DNA from: Trametopsis cervina
Taxonomy: Eukaryota; Basidiomycota; Agaricomycetes; Polyporales; Irpicaceae
Direction: 5' to 3'
Length of the DNA: 64,000 nucleotides
NCBI GenBank assembly: GCA_022385755.1
Contig: MU278350.1
Coordinates: 501,965 to 565,964, forward strand
Position numbers and translations under genes: made by a program. Positions 33,743 to 45,143 of this stretch are shown here, one piece after another. The notes beneath the pieces are model-generated. The model was not told where the DNA came from. It saw nothing but the letters and a program-made list of their open reading frames with translations, and searched no databases. The number at the start of each line of letters is the position of its first letter. Position 1 is the stretch's first letter.

Positions 33743-34201
33743 ATGTTCTCTCGCATTGCCGCTTTCACCGCTCTCGTCCTCCCCGTCCTTGCGGTCGCCA
33801 CCCCAGCTCCTGTTGCTCGAGCCTCAGACTCTTGCAACACGGGACCAATTCAGTGCTGCCAATCTACTGAGCAGGTGTGTGGTCCATCAACGTGTAGCGA
33901 ATCCAAGGCCGCGTACCGAGACTCATGTTCGTCAAATAGGCCGACTCGGCTAGCGCCTCCAGCATCTTGAGTTCCATTGGAGTTGTGTTGCAGGACCCAA
34001 GTGTTCTTGTCGGTCTCACCTGCTCCCCTATCAGCGTCGTCGGTGTGGGCAGTGGATCCACTTGCGATGCATCGCCTGTGTGCTGCGAGAACAACAGCTT
34101 TGTGAGTGGTCTTTTGTCCAGGTCTTTGACCGACACTAATGGGGATAATACCACAACAGGGGAGTCTCATCTCTATTGGCTGCGTCCCTGTCTCGCTTTA
34201 A
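33743..34201 (+). CDS. Class I hydrophobin
   Basis: Secreted amphipathic protein that self-assembles at air-water interfaces and coats hyphae or spores. Exons 33743-33874, 33940-34101 and 34160-34201, both introns phase 0. Signal peptide [20 protein letters not shown] followed by the mature region. All eight cysteines are present in the hydrophobin order: one in SDSCNTG, the pair in IQCCQS, single ones in GLTCSP and GSTCDA, the pair in PVCCEN, and the last in SIGCVPVSL. The spacing between the first pair and the fourth cysteine (about 33 residues, containing [20 protein letters not shown]) is class I, not class II. Predicted length 111 residues. Confidence 0.95.
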
Positions 34202-34447
34202 ACTGTCAATCATCAGTTGCGAGCCCGCGGCTCGACAGATATGAGGAAAGGAGCACTGTGATCTCAAGTGTTGAAGGACTGCGCCTGCGAAATGTACACA
34301 TACCTAAGCGTCATCTGACTGAAACGCACGACTGAAATTGATATGCCTTATGATCCCGACATTGTATGAGTGAATAAAAGATCTGGAGTGATACATGAAA
34401 GCACACTGGACAGAAGAAGTGCGATGATTCCACAGCCGATGTGGACA

Positions 34448-35892
34448 CTATGCCGCCGACTTCGGTTTCTTTTTCTGTGATAAATACTGTCAGACGGCTT
34501 ACTTGCAGGTCATGAGTTTTTGTTGCTCACATAAGCGACTGAGTCGAAATCGTATTTGATACCGGCCTCCTCCAACTTGCGCTTCTTCTGCGACTGTCGT
34601 TTAATCAGACGATTCTCTGCCTTTGCCTGCTCCTCCTCTGTACGCGGCTGTGAAGCTGTAAGAAACGATGCAATAGAGGAAGCAGATTGAACAACGCACC
34701 TTATTGTGCTTGACTCGCGCAACACGAGCAGTAGGGATCGCACGCCATTTCCTGTTCGCACCGACCCACAGCTCGGGGTGCACTTCGTCCTTGGGGATGA
34801 CTTTGCACGTGAGTATATGGCCCATGAGCAAGTAGTTGTCCATAGTCTCTGCCACAATTTGCGCGACAGAGGACGAATCGAACTCGATAAAGGCGTAGTG
34901 CTTCGAGCGACCGGTCTATAATAGAGTGTACACTTAGCATGTGCGCAACGGGGTCGAGAAGAGATGTACCTTCTTGTTGCGAGACAATCGTAGTCTTGTC
35001 ACGTCTCCAAATTGTGAGAAATAAGACTTCATCTGGTCTTCGTAGAAGCCGTGAGGTATTCTACTGAGGTGAATGACACCGCGGTCTCCCGTCTAGACGG
35101 TGTAAGGTGAAAACAAATATCAGACATGGTGAGTAATGAGCGTACCGGCTTCCGTTTCGCCTTCTCCAATTTCCGCTTCACCACTGCATCGTCCTTGGCA
35201 ATCGTCGGCAGCTTGCTAACCTCTACGGGGTCTGGTTCGCCTGACATCTCGTCATCCGAAGAGTCATCGTCGTCTGTCGAAAATCCGAATAGATGAGCTT
35301 CCTCTTCCTGGTCCTCTTCCTCTTCCTCATCTTTATCGTCTTCCGCCACCTCCGCTCCGCTTTCTTCGACGGTGGCAGCCTTCTTCTTTGACTGCTTGGA
35401 TATAGCAGGGGCAGCCTTGTGGCCCTCTTTGTCGGCCGACGGCTTTTTGGGCAAGGGACGAGTCTTTTCCTGTACGTCCTTCGCCGGTTCCTCAACCCCA
35501 GCTTTCCTCTTCTCCTTCTTCCCTGCTTTGTCTTTAGGGACCTCAGCCACTTCAGACGCAGTGGCGTCTTTCTTCGACCTCTTGCCTGCTTTCTGTCCTT
35601 TAGCTACATCCTCTATGCTCTGCGCCTCTTCTGCGACCACGGTGGGGGCAACATCCTCCTCTTGGGCCGCCTTCGTCGCCTTCTTAGACTTTTTAATAGG
35701 CTGCACTTCCTCTGCTGCAACTTCTGCTACCGCAGCCTTTCGCTTTCCTTCCTTCTTTTTACTGGGGATTGACACATCCTCTGAGGACGTGACTTCAGGC
35801 TTTTGAACCTGAATTTTTGTCGTGGCAGCAGAGCGGAGTTTTGACCTTGCTGAGTCAACGGGCTTTGGTTTGCCTGAAACTGTCTTGGCCAT
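34448..35892 (-). CDS. NOP15: Nucleolar RRM protein, NOP15/NIFK family
   Basis: RNA-binding protein of 60S ribosome assembly, expected in the nucleolus. Start [20 protein letters not shown] at 35892. The first exon is a long Lys/Glu/Ala-rich low-complexity region ending in acidic runs (about 35165-35890). The RRM follows in later exons: RNP2 [12 protein letters not shown], then [20 protein letters not shown], and RNP1-like [14 protein letters not shown], followed by [20 protein letters not shown]. This is the fold and linker typical of Nop15. C-terminal exon pair: [28 protein letters not shown], then a last exon KKKPKSAA to TAG at 34448-34450. Convergent with the hydrophobin. Confidence 0.88.
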
Positions 35893-36117
35893 TTTGTCTA
35901 CGCAAGAGAAAACAGAGTGTAAAGTAGATGGTCGAAGTCTCAGATAATTGACCAGGATACGCCCAAAATTTCTGTTACGCGCCCAGTTTGTGGCGTCTCC
36001 CTTTTGAGACGCGTGTTTGGCAAGAGCCTCTGATCCAAACAACGCCACCGACTGTTCCAACATATCCGTCACCTCTCTCTGTTCCAACCTCGGACGCACA
36101 CTGGCTACTGGACCACT
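35893..36117. promoter_or_regulatory. Bidirectional promoter region NOP15 / CDC16
   Basis: Only 225 bases separate the two divergent start codons, so both promoters must share this stretch. It is not long enough for another gene. Confidence 0.6.
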
Positions 36118-38847
36118 ATGGCCTCCACCCCGCCTCCTCAGCACAGTTTCTCTATCTCTTCTATCCCCAATCTTCCCTCACCGTCTAGCTCAAGGCCACG
36201 ACATTCGATTGGTTCCTCCTTCTCATTCGGACCTCAGTCACTTCTGAATTCGCTCGCGGAAGGCAATCAAAGCAGCACGGCATCTAATCCGCACTCTTTT
36301 GCATTGGATCCTAATAGGTCAATACTGCCCGTATCTCCGTTTCGCTCGTCTCCTGCTGTGCCGCGTCGGGTCAAAGCCTCCGCCGGAAGGCACCCTCTTG
36401 CAAACGACACGACCGACATCTTTCAAGATTCGGAGTTTGAGGATGACGAAGAAGAGCATGAAGGCTATGAATGGGGAATGGTTGATAGGATGAGACTTTG
36501 GCGGCACGACGCGTTAATGCAGCATCTGTACGACACAGCCGCGTTCTGGGGAGACAAGATTGTCAGTTGGACAAGTACGTGTCGGCACGTGTCGTACCAG
36601 ATTAATTTGACTGAAATATTGCAGATGATCCTAACGACGCGTTTTGGCTGGCTCAAACATACTTCCAGACGCACCAGTACTCGCGTGCGGAGCGATTGCT
36701 CACTCGGCCGTTCTCAACGAAGCCCCCGCCTCCGCCGCGGGCTGCAGGCCTAGCTAATGGGGGGTTCGGCCCAATGAATTTTACTCGAGATTTTAAAGGT
36801 AAAGGTAAAGAAACGCATCCGACATTCTTCCCTGCCGACCCCACTACCAATCCTCGTCTGCCTGTTGGAGGAGCGGGCGATATGATCAATATCAATTCCG
36901 ACGTGGCAGATTCCGTATCACGGCTGGTTGACATGAGTGTCGCATGTCGATATTTGGCTGCACAGTGTCAAGTACGACAGGGAAAATGGACTGAGGCCAC
37001 TGAAATGCTAGGCGAAGCCAATCCATTCCGTGGATCGGGGAGGAGCGGTCCTGCTATACCAAACACCGACGGTGGCATCAAGGTATGTTGGCGGCTATCC
37101 ATATTACAGCCTACATATGCTAACTATGGAAAGATTGAAGCATCCATGTGTCACCTACGCGGTCTACTCATGCTCAAACTAAATCGAGGAGATCAAGCGA
37201 AGTACTGTTTTATGGAAGCGTTAGCTTTGGACATCAAATGCTATGAGTCGTTTGAGCAATTAATCAGTGGGGAGATGATGACACCAGATGAAGGTGAGAA
37301 TGACCGTCGTACGGCACGACTTCTGCTAATGGAGATTGCTGTAGAATGGGAGTTCGTTCAGTCGCTGGCTTATAAGGAGCAAACACCGGCCGATGCTGAC
37401 TTTGTCCGTATGATCTATACATCTCGGCTACGTAAGTATAAGCATGCAGAGGAACATGCTGTTGCCCGCCGAAAACTGGTCGAGGATTACGGCCTTGGGG
37501 ATAACCCCGACGTACTCTACAGCTTTGCTGATGCGCTGTACTCCCAGTTCAGATGGGCGGACTGCTTCGTGGTAACGAGCAGGTGAGACTGATTCTGCCC
37601 TTTCGTGGTCCTATCGGTACTGAGCCCATTGCAGAATCCTTGGACTAGTCGCTGTACATGCGCCTACAATGCCTCTGCATATAGCTTGTCTTTATCACTT
37701 ATCGCACCTGCACTCCAAGCTATTCATTCTTGCACACGAATTGGTTGAACGCGAACCGGAGTCACCTATAAGCTGGTACGCTGTGGGCGTATGGTATCTC
37801 ACTTCGAAAAAGTGGTCAGAAGCTCGGACTTATTTCAGGTGCGGAGAACGTTGTATCGAAACGAGCGGGCTGAGGCTGAACCTCCGCCCAGTAAGACTTC
37901 ACTCATGGACCCTCGCTTCGCGCCAGCATGGATCGCATTTGCCCACACATTCGCTCTAGAAGGCGAGCACGACCACGCCGTAACCGCGTATTCGACCTGT
38001 GCTCGGATGTTCACTGGGTCAGTACAACTACCGAAAATCACCTCCGATTTAGCTGATCACTGAGCCTAGGTCTCATCTCCCTTTGATGTTCGTTGGAATG
38101 GAGCACATCGTGTTGTCGAATTTGCCGCTAGCCGACGAAGCTCTGTTTGCCGCACACACGATGTGTGATGGGGACCCTCTTCTCGCAAATGAGCAGGGTG
38201 TGATGGAATACAACCACGGGCAGTGAGTCCTCGCGATGGAGCTCCGACGCGCAACATGTCTCACTCACTAGTTTCCAAAGATACGAGAAAGCAGTGGAAT
38301 TGTTCCATCATGCCTTGAATCTCGCTCAGGTGACTCAAAGCTCGGAAACAGCTTGGGCTACGACATATGTGAATTTGGGAACATGTTACCGAAAACTGAA
38401 GTCGGTCGCATTCCCTACTAGTGCATTAGGTGATGGCTGATAAGAGTCTAGGCGTTATCCTGAAGCGAAGAAAGCGTACCAGAAGGTCCTCCAGTTGGAC
38501 CCTTTGAATGCTATTGCTCTCGGTTTTCTCGGTATGGTCCACCATCTTATGAACGAAGTGGACGATGCTATCGTGAGATACCATGAGGTACGTTCCTTGC
38601 TCTGGTATCATCCCCCAAACTGACCTGATACCTTATGGAGACTTTGAGCATTGACCCTATTAATGGGCAAATCCTCGAACTGCTTAACCTGGCGCTCGAG
38701 AGTAACATCACTGCTAGTATAACCGGTTATAAAAACATTCCAGCTGTGGATGAGGAGGGGTGGTACAAGAAAATGAGCGAGCAACGCAAGAAAGGGAAGG
38801 TGGCAATGCGAGAACCAGCTCCAGCCAGGGACGTTGTGATGTCGTAG
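36118..38847 (+). CDS. CDC16: Anaphase-promoting complex subunit Cdc16/Cut9 (APC6)
   Basis: TPR scaffold subunit of the APC/C ubiquitin ligase that drives anaphase onset and mitotic exit. Start MASTPPPQHSFSISSIPNLP at 36118, a Ser/Pro-rich leader likely phosphorylated by Cdk. TPR units after splicing include RLWRHDALMQHLYDTAAFWG, DPNDAFWLAQTYFQTHQYSR, ASMCHLRGLLMLKLNRGDQA, SPISWYAVGVWYLTSKKWSE, MDPRFAPAWIAFAHTFALEG, YEKAVELFHHALNLAQ and YPEAKKAYQKVLQLDPLNAI. The block EWEFVQSLAYKEQTPADADF and MPLHIACLYHLSHLH are distinctive of Cut9 rather than Cdc27 or Apc8. Around ten exons; stop 38845-38847. The C-terminus (GKVAMREPAPARDVVMS) is short and basic. Confidence 0.92.
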
Positions 38848-39207
38848 CCTGACGCTACTGTGGTAATTATCCGCAATGCATGTATTCAGTTCTCCGTAGC
38901 AGCACATAGCACGTAAATGGCTCTGCGGCTCTGTGATATCGCTGCGAAGTGGATGCCGCCATAATTCACCCCACAGCGTCTATCTGGATGATCGACTGGA
39001 AAGCTGTGTCCGATAGTCGCCACCCATGCGTCGGATCTGTCCTCGCGCCGAGAAGCACACTGCAAAGCCTGACGTTTCATGTCCAGGTATGATCCCATGT
39101 TTCGATACTAAAGCGAGCCTACAGTCAAAATTATAGATACAACATAGTGCGATAATAACAGCGCCGACATGTAAACCCGAGCCCTTCATTAAAAATGTCC
39201 CAGCCGA
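38848..39207. other. Convergent intergenic stretch
   Basis: Holds the 3' UTRs of CDC16 and of the DUF6534 gene. No further feature recognised. Confidence 0.5.
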
Positions 39208-41684
39208 TTAGAAATGTGCCTGCCATTGATCATCAAAATCAAAGCGCTTGAACTCGAGCTGTTCATCCGTCTCCATCGACTTTGGGTGTGACTTTGATAA
39301 TCGGAAAGATGAGGACATCGACATATCGTGTCAGATTAGAGTTGCCGTCAGCAGAAAGGGCGCAGCCGCACTCACCCCATTGTCGACGCTGCGCGTGTCC
39401 GACGTCGAGACGAGGTCTTGGTCTTGATCCAAATGGCCGAGCGTTTCTTGGTCAACATGCGACACCTGTGGAGATCACGGAAACAAAATATTTCAGTCAT
39501 ATCACAGTGCATCCGGCCTCCCGCGCCGGTCCGACGGCAAGGAGCCTTAAAATGCGGAGCAACGGATAAGGCTACTTACCACCGGAAGCACAGTCGAAAA
39601 AACCGGGTTGACACGATCTGTGTCGTTTGGGATCTGGAACGAGGGCACGGTGCCGCTTGTTGTAACGACTGACTTTCCGCCCTTGCCGGGGGAGAATATC
39701 CGCCCGCCGCCTCGAATTCGTATCGAGTAGCGGGTGTTCAGAGTCGCGAGGAGGGAATTTGCGTAGAGCTTCCCAATGCCGAAGTCGAGTGCCAGGTACC
39801 ACAGGGCATTGGGGAACGCCGCAAACTAAAAGATGGGGCACAATTTGTCAGAGATATGATATGAGGAATTTCTGACGCCAGTAGCGGAGCTGGATACACA
39901 CAAGGGTTATTTCCAACACTGCAACTCCACTAAATTGAGGCCGTTGTTGACGTTAGTGATGGCTGTGTTTGGAGCATGCAACTACTCACGCAGTAAGTAG
40001 GCAACGATTCACCGCAAAGATGATCAAATGATTGATCACTGAGTTGCCTCTGATATACGGAAATAAAGTGAACACCGCACTCATTCAACACAATAAGCCA
40101 AGGATACGCACGTCATTAGGTAGGACTTCGTTCTATGCAGCTTGATACACAAGGCACCTGCAATCACGACATCCGAGAGCACCGCAAAAACGGCGAAGGG
40201 GAGGGCTGATATGTACTGTTCATGTGTGAACGCAGTCAGTTGCTGATGATAGAATCTGATAGCGCGCAACTCACCAGCTTGGATTGGAACCCAACGAAGG
40301 TCTTTTCGATAAGACTGGTGAGCAGAAGATCAGATGAGCGCAGACCATTGTTGTGAGGGAAACAACGTTACCCAAAAATGGCGGACTCTGCAGATGATAC
40401 GAGTCCCGTTAATATCAACACCGCGGACATCGACAAAGTATGAAGCATGCGTACCAACACCGAACGCTGAGAGGGTCCTTGAGTATTGTATCACTAACGT
40501 AAAACGGGGTCAACACTCACCCATGTGACCAAGCACTAGCAGCATCTTGGGGCCCCCTTTTAGCAAACCGGTTCGAGGATGTTCTTGGGAGGACTCACAA
40601 TGGCTGGTACTACCCAATTTCTAGCCGGGGATCCCATAACTACGGTCCCTTCGTGAGGCTATGTCAACTGCACATGCTGGCGACCAACTCACGGACGTAT
40701 AATCTCATCGCAAAGAATCTGTGAACGCACGGTCAATCAGTGCGCTATTCACCAAACAAAGAGCCAAGCTATACACGCACCCTTGAACAATACATGCTGT
40801 GACGCACTGTATAGCGAGATGAGCATATAGATGGTGGCGCGGAGAAAAGGACACTAACATTAACGAGGATGGACAGCTGAAAACGGAAACGGTTTCAGAA
40901 GTCAAAATCGTACCGGGTACGGAGAAAGCGCGTACCCATAAAGACCTGGTGATGGTTTGCATCCGTCAGACCTCTTCCGCATGAGAATCTGATCAGTGGA
41001 CGTACCAAATACCCTCTGCGAGAGCAGCGGGGTGAGAGAAGTTCGAGACCTGTGCGGTTACGCCTCAGCTGCCTAATCCAGCGTATCGCTGTGTGTGGGC
41101 GCACCAGATAGTGAAACACGGCGTGGCACACTAGAACGAATTGTAAGTCCGCTGTATATACGCGATGCTATGCATGCAAACATACCTAAGACTATGTGCA
41201 CAGAGTCGAGAAGCCTTTTGGGATTAACGTCGCCAGTTAGCATCGCGTAAAGGGCAGTGTGGCGAGCCAGCGTACCAAAGGAGCCATACCTGACGCGTCG
41301 AGATATCGGTTCAGCCCGCCAATCTGTAGTGTTTTGCGATGGCACTCACCAATGACTTGGTTTGTCTGCTGTCGTCCGGATAGAAAACAAAGTAGATGTA
41401 CGTCTGGTGTTTTGTTTGAGCCGTTTGTGCAGGAATCGCGTAAGAGATGTCTCACCTGAACACACGTTATGCCATAAAGTCTAATAGGGAAGAAAACGAT
41501 CAGCGACGTCTTGCAAAGGAGACCCTTAGTTGTGTGTGTACCCCATCATGCCAAAGCAGCCCATCAAGGCGGCGCCTGTCGGAAGAAGTTAAGCGGGCCA
41601 TGACAGCTACGATAAGCGCAAATACATACCGAAGGTGGGAAGGATGTTAAGGGTGATTTCCCCTGCGCCTGGGGGAGTAGCCAT
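39208..41684 (-). CDS. DUF6534 seven-helix membrane protein
   Basis: Member of a large Agaricomycete family of unknown function with seven predicted helices. Start at 41684 (MATPPGAGEITLNILPTFG). Many small exons: LMGCFGMMG then LYGITCVQ, DVNPKRLLDSVHIVL, VCHAVFHYLV joined to VSNFSHPAALAEGIW, and SALPFAVFAVLSDVVIAGAL. A further exon gives INHLIIFAVNRCLLT, then AAFPNALWYLALDFGIGKLY and ANSLLATLNTRYSIRIRG, the family signature on the seventh helix. A polar tail ends FKRFDFDDQWQAHF at TAA 39208-39210. At least nine introns of 48-70 bases. The helices and signature are clear; individual junctions in 40500-41100 are approximate. Some members are proposed receptor-like proteins, but nothing in the sequence shows a ligand. 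Confidence 0.8.
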
Positions 41685-42262
41685 AGCTCGAAGCGCAGCT
41701 GTGGCTGCCGACGGAGGACAGACGAGAGATGGCGGCGGAGGCAGAGCAGCGAGCGAGCACGGTCGCGGGTTATATGGTCATTGCTGCGAATAACCACATC
41801 TTCCGGCTGCACTTTGGTCTCGCACCGCTGTTTGCATTTTTGATGGTGAAATCCTATCTTCCAGGGCCACGACCCATCCACAGAGATCATCAGATCAGCC
41901 GCTGAGCCACACCCTCGTGCCTCGCTACCAAGGTTGATCAGTGGTTGATCCTCTTTGCCTTTTTTGGCACCCACGCACTCGCGTTTCTCCCGCCCTTCCC
42001 GAGCGCCGGCATTGATCCGGTGCTGCCGTGAAGCGTTACCGTGGCGTTACTCTCACGTGCAGATGCGTCACGAAGATGTCACACGGCCATTGGTGACAGC
42101 GCCCATCGGTCACGCACATCCCAGAGCCCGCATGTGATTGAGATTTGGACGTTTTGGTGTCAAGCGTGCTGCGAGTTGCTCACAAACAACGACTGGCCGC
42201 GACGGGCTCTCTCGCAACCTCTGCAAGTGCATCAGGCGGCGGCATCTGTGGCGGCAGAAATA
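41685..42262. other. Divergent intergenic region
   Basis: About 580 bases between divergent starts. The frames at 42041 and 42145 continue into the downstream gene but the upstream parts look non-conserved. Confidence 0.5.
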
Positions 42263-42928
42263 ATGCACATATCTTCGCTTTCGCGGCATACCCTTCGCCA
42301 ACTCAAGTTTATCGGCCCTGGGGCAATAGCGACGTTTTGGCTCAATACACACCAAGCGTTACGGGATGTCCTACTCGGGGAGACCAGTTACTCATGGGCG
42401 AGGTACGCCCTTCGCTATCTGCGCCGTCATTCCTGCCTGCTTATCCACTGTATTGTGTCCAGGACAAGCGCTTTCTTCACCCTGCTTCTCGGTGTTGTCA
42501 CAGTAACTTTGTTCCTTTATATCCTCCTCATTCCCCTGATCCAGGGGATACAACCCGATGTGAGGATATCGTCATTCTGCCAAGTCTAAGAGTTTACTCC
42601 TTGTCTCCTAGTTCCGCCATTGGCGACAATCAGGCGTCCTATCGTCAGTTATACCGGTATGCCGCATTGTCGCATGGTGTCTACAATACGCTCATCACGT
42701 GAAGCAGATATTGACAGGTTCCATCGTCATGGGCTGGACAACCTTGGTGCTCACCCTTGGTCGATGGACAGAGCTGGGCTACATAAAAGGAACGATTGGA
42801 GGTAAGCATGGTGCAACGCAACATATCGACGAACGACATCTCATGCATGCGCAGCTTCGGGCTTGTACGCCCTGGTCTTTGGCCTAATGGGCCTTATACC
42901 GGTGCCAAACTCATATCAGCGCTCATGA
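42263..42928 (+). CDS. Small multi-helix membrane protein, uncharacterised basidiomycete family
   Basis: Four exons. Start chosen at 42263 (MHISSLSRHTLRQLKFIGPG) because remembered relatives start with a similar short leader; the frame is open upstream to 42041. Helix 1 lies within AFFTLLLGVVTVTLFLYILL and is followed by IPLIQGIQPD; splicing to FRHWRQSGVLSSVIP and then GSIVMGWTTLVLTLGRWTEL restores a WRxSGxLSSVIP block. The final exon reads ASGLYALVFGLMGLIPVPNS and ends YQRS at TGA 42926-42928. Probably three or four membrane helices in about 170 residues. Similar unnamed proteins exist in mushrooms as far as I recall. No function can be given. Confidence 0.7.
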
Positions 42929-43213
42929 AATACCTCATCCAGAGAACTAATGTATAATGAATCTTACGTGCCACCTGCACTGCAACATAACCTCTGCTCT
43001 TGTGCACCCGCCATACCCTAATCTACTCTACTCCCCCGTCAGCAGTTGCATACTTTCGTACTCATTTTTGGCACATGCTATCGTTTTTGCTAGACCAAGG
43101 ACACTTGTTCACTCGCATTGAGTCTGCTACGGCCGCAGATGGCTTGTACGCCGAGTCTCACGAAGGGTATACTCATACTTAAATCCAACCTGATTACATT
43201 AAAACCACATGCA

Positions 43214-44834
43214 CTACAGCTCATCCTTGATGTTGTGCTCCACCCCATGGAATGCCTCCGCCAGTTCTGGGAATATCGTCAGGTCAGGGTAAAGGCGATC
43301 AGGAAATCACTCACTTCTCTTAATTGGCGACGACAATGTTTGCGGAAGCACCACGTTGTACTCGACATACAGATCACCGTACCGTGACTCCCCAAAGAAC
43401 GGCATCCCCTCGCCTTCGATCACTTGTACGAAGCCTGGCTGCGTGACACCGTGTCGCTTCAACTGCACGATATGTCCGTCCAAGTGCGTCAAGTTCCTCT
43501 CGAAGCCCAGCAGAGCCTATGACAGATTCACGTGTAAGAGATCGTTTCAGGTCACTTAATTTGGCGAACGCACCTCGTCAACACCAATCGTTTCTTTCCA
43601 GTACAATCCGCTCTCCTTCCGTCTCCAACCACCAGCCTCCCGTCTACTCCTTACCCGGAGAATGATGTCTCCTGCCTCCCAATCTGGACTTTCGTCCGCC
43701 TCGCCCTCGTAGATAACCTCCTGGCCCTCCGGCATGCCTTTCGGGATATCCAGGGTATATTGTTGTGTGTGTGCAATGGTCTTGTGGCCTTTGCAGTGCG
43801 GGCACACTTTCTTGATGATCTTTCCGCGCCCGCCACAATCGTTACAGGTGACTTGCGCCTGCGAGAACATGCCCGGGAAGATTTGTTGACGAACGATTTT
43901 GACACCGGCTCCGCCGCAGGACGAGCAAGTGTGAATGTCATTGGATGAAGCGGCTCCCGTACCCCGACAGTGGTCGCACAAAATTCGCTTTTGAACCATG
44001 AACTAGGATGCGGGATGTGTGAGTGAGGGTGGAGTGGGCAGGAAGAGGCGCGACCGTACCTCGATGCTTCCTCCTGTATACCTGAGACAAGACACGTGTT
44101 AGAGCACGATATCAAACCGCGACGGCGTTGACTTACATGTCTGCCAGGCTGACCTCCATCTCGGTCACACTTGTGGGTCCTCGTCTTACTTGCTGGCCAG
44201 GATGTCCTAAGTAATAACGCATGAGAAATAACAGTTATACGAGGTCATTACGCGACATACCGCCGTGACCGAAGAAGTTGTGGAATACGTCGAATGGATT
44301 GGCGTGAGGTTGTTGACCACCTTCATGAGCCTTCAATCCTTCCTGCAGCAGTCATCAGTAACAGCACAGGGAGGACATGCATGAGAGCCATACCTCTCCA
44401 TATCTGTCGTATATTTGCTTTTTCTATAATGGCGTAAATAGATGTGGTGGGGTAATATGAGATACAGACACACCGTCTCATCCGAAAGCACCTCGTACGC
44501 GTGTGCGACTTCAACGAATCTCTCCTCCGCGCCTTCCTCCTTGTTCTTGTCTGGATGATACCTGCGCTCAATGGTATCAGCCAAATGTTGCGTGTATAAC
44601 TACTCGAAGGTCTCACTTCCGGCTCAATCTCTTGTACGCCGCTCGAATATCCTTCTCCGATGCGGTACGGTCAACTGCAGAAGGAAAGAGGATCGTCAGT
44701 GAAGGACTGTATAAGCCAACACAGCGCGCGCCTTTCTACTAACGATCGAGTGTCTTATATAGGTCGGCAGCTGCGACCAGGACGGACAGTAGCAGTAGTG
44801 ACCCGAGCAGTAGGAGGGTAACTGCGGGTGCCAT
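43214..44834 (-). CDS. SCJ1: ER-lumen DnaJ/Hsp40 co-chaperone with KDEL tail (Scj1-like)
   Basis: Class A J-protein that stimulates the ER Hsp70 (Kar2/BiP). Signal peptide [20 protein letters not shown] then ADLYKTLDR. The J-domain is spliced to [20 protein letters not shown], with the HPD motif, and [10 protein letters not shown] Gly-rich linker ([14 protein letters not shown]) follows. The zinc-finger region carries four Cys pairs: [24 protein letters not shown] and CPHCKGHK. The substrate-binding part includes [20 protein letters not shown] and [13 protein letters not shown] [19 protein letters not shown]. The last exon, [16 protein letters not shown], ends in a canonical KDEL retention signal (TAG 43214-43216). 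A 22-nt exon (44060-44081) encodes YTGGSIE. Confidence 0.93.
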
Positions 44835-45143
44835 GAGGGGCGCGGTGAGCCGAGCCGAAGGATGCGCGGACTTTTAGTATTGTTATTAGGCGGGTTTTGA
44901 GACTGTAAGATAGTAGAACAGGTTGAGGGGAGTAGCAGGGAGGGTGTAACACAAGCACAGCTGCAGGTCGTTTGCCAGAACTACTAAATTATGGCTGCCA
45001 TATCAGGTACGCCACGTAGTATCGGCCCACGTGGCGTTTCGGACCCTGCCGCAGATTGCGGGCACAATCAACGCGACTGTCACCACCACCTCTGCAGCGC
45101 GTTGCCTCCGCCTTTCATGCATACATTGACGGCCATCGCTAAG
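44835..45143. promoter_or_regulatory. Divergent promoter region of the ER J-protein gene and its neighbour
   Basis: About 310 bases between divergent starts. It contains GCCACGTAG (45011) and CCACGTGG (45027-45034), whose ACGTG cores resemble unfolded-protein-response elements. A frame starting at 44991 could extend the neighbour upstream. Confidence 0.4.

Noticed and set aside
42145..42702. 185-codon plus-strand frame overlapping the small membrane protein
   Set aside because: The alternative frame gives the conserved blocks ALRYLRRH and WRQSGVLSSVIP after splicing; this one gives no helices or conserved blocks.
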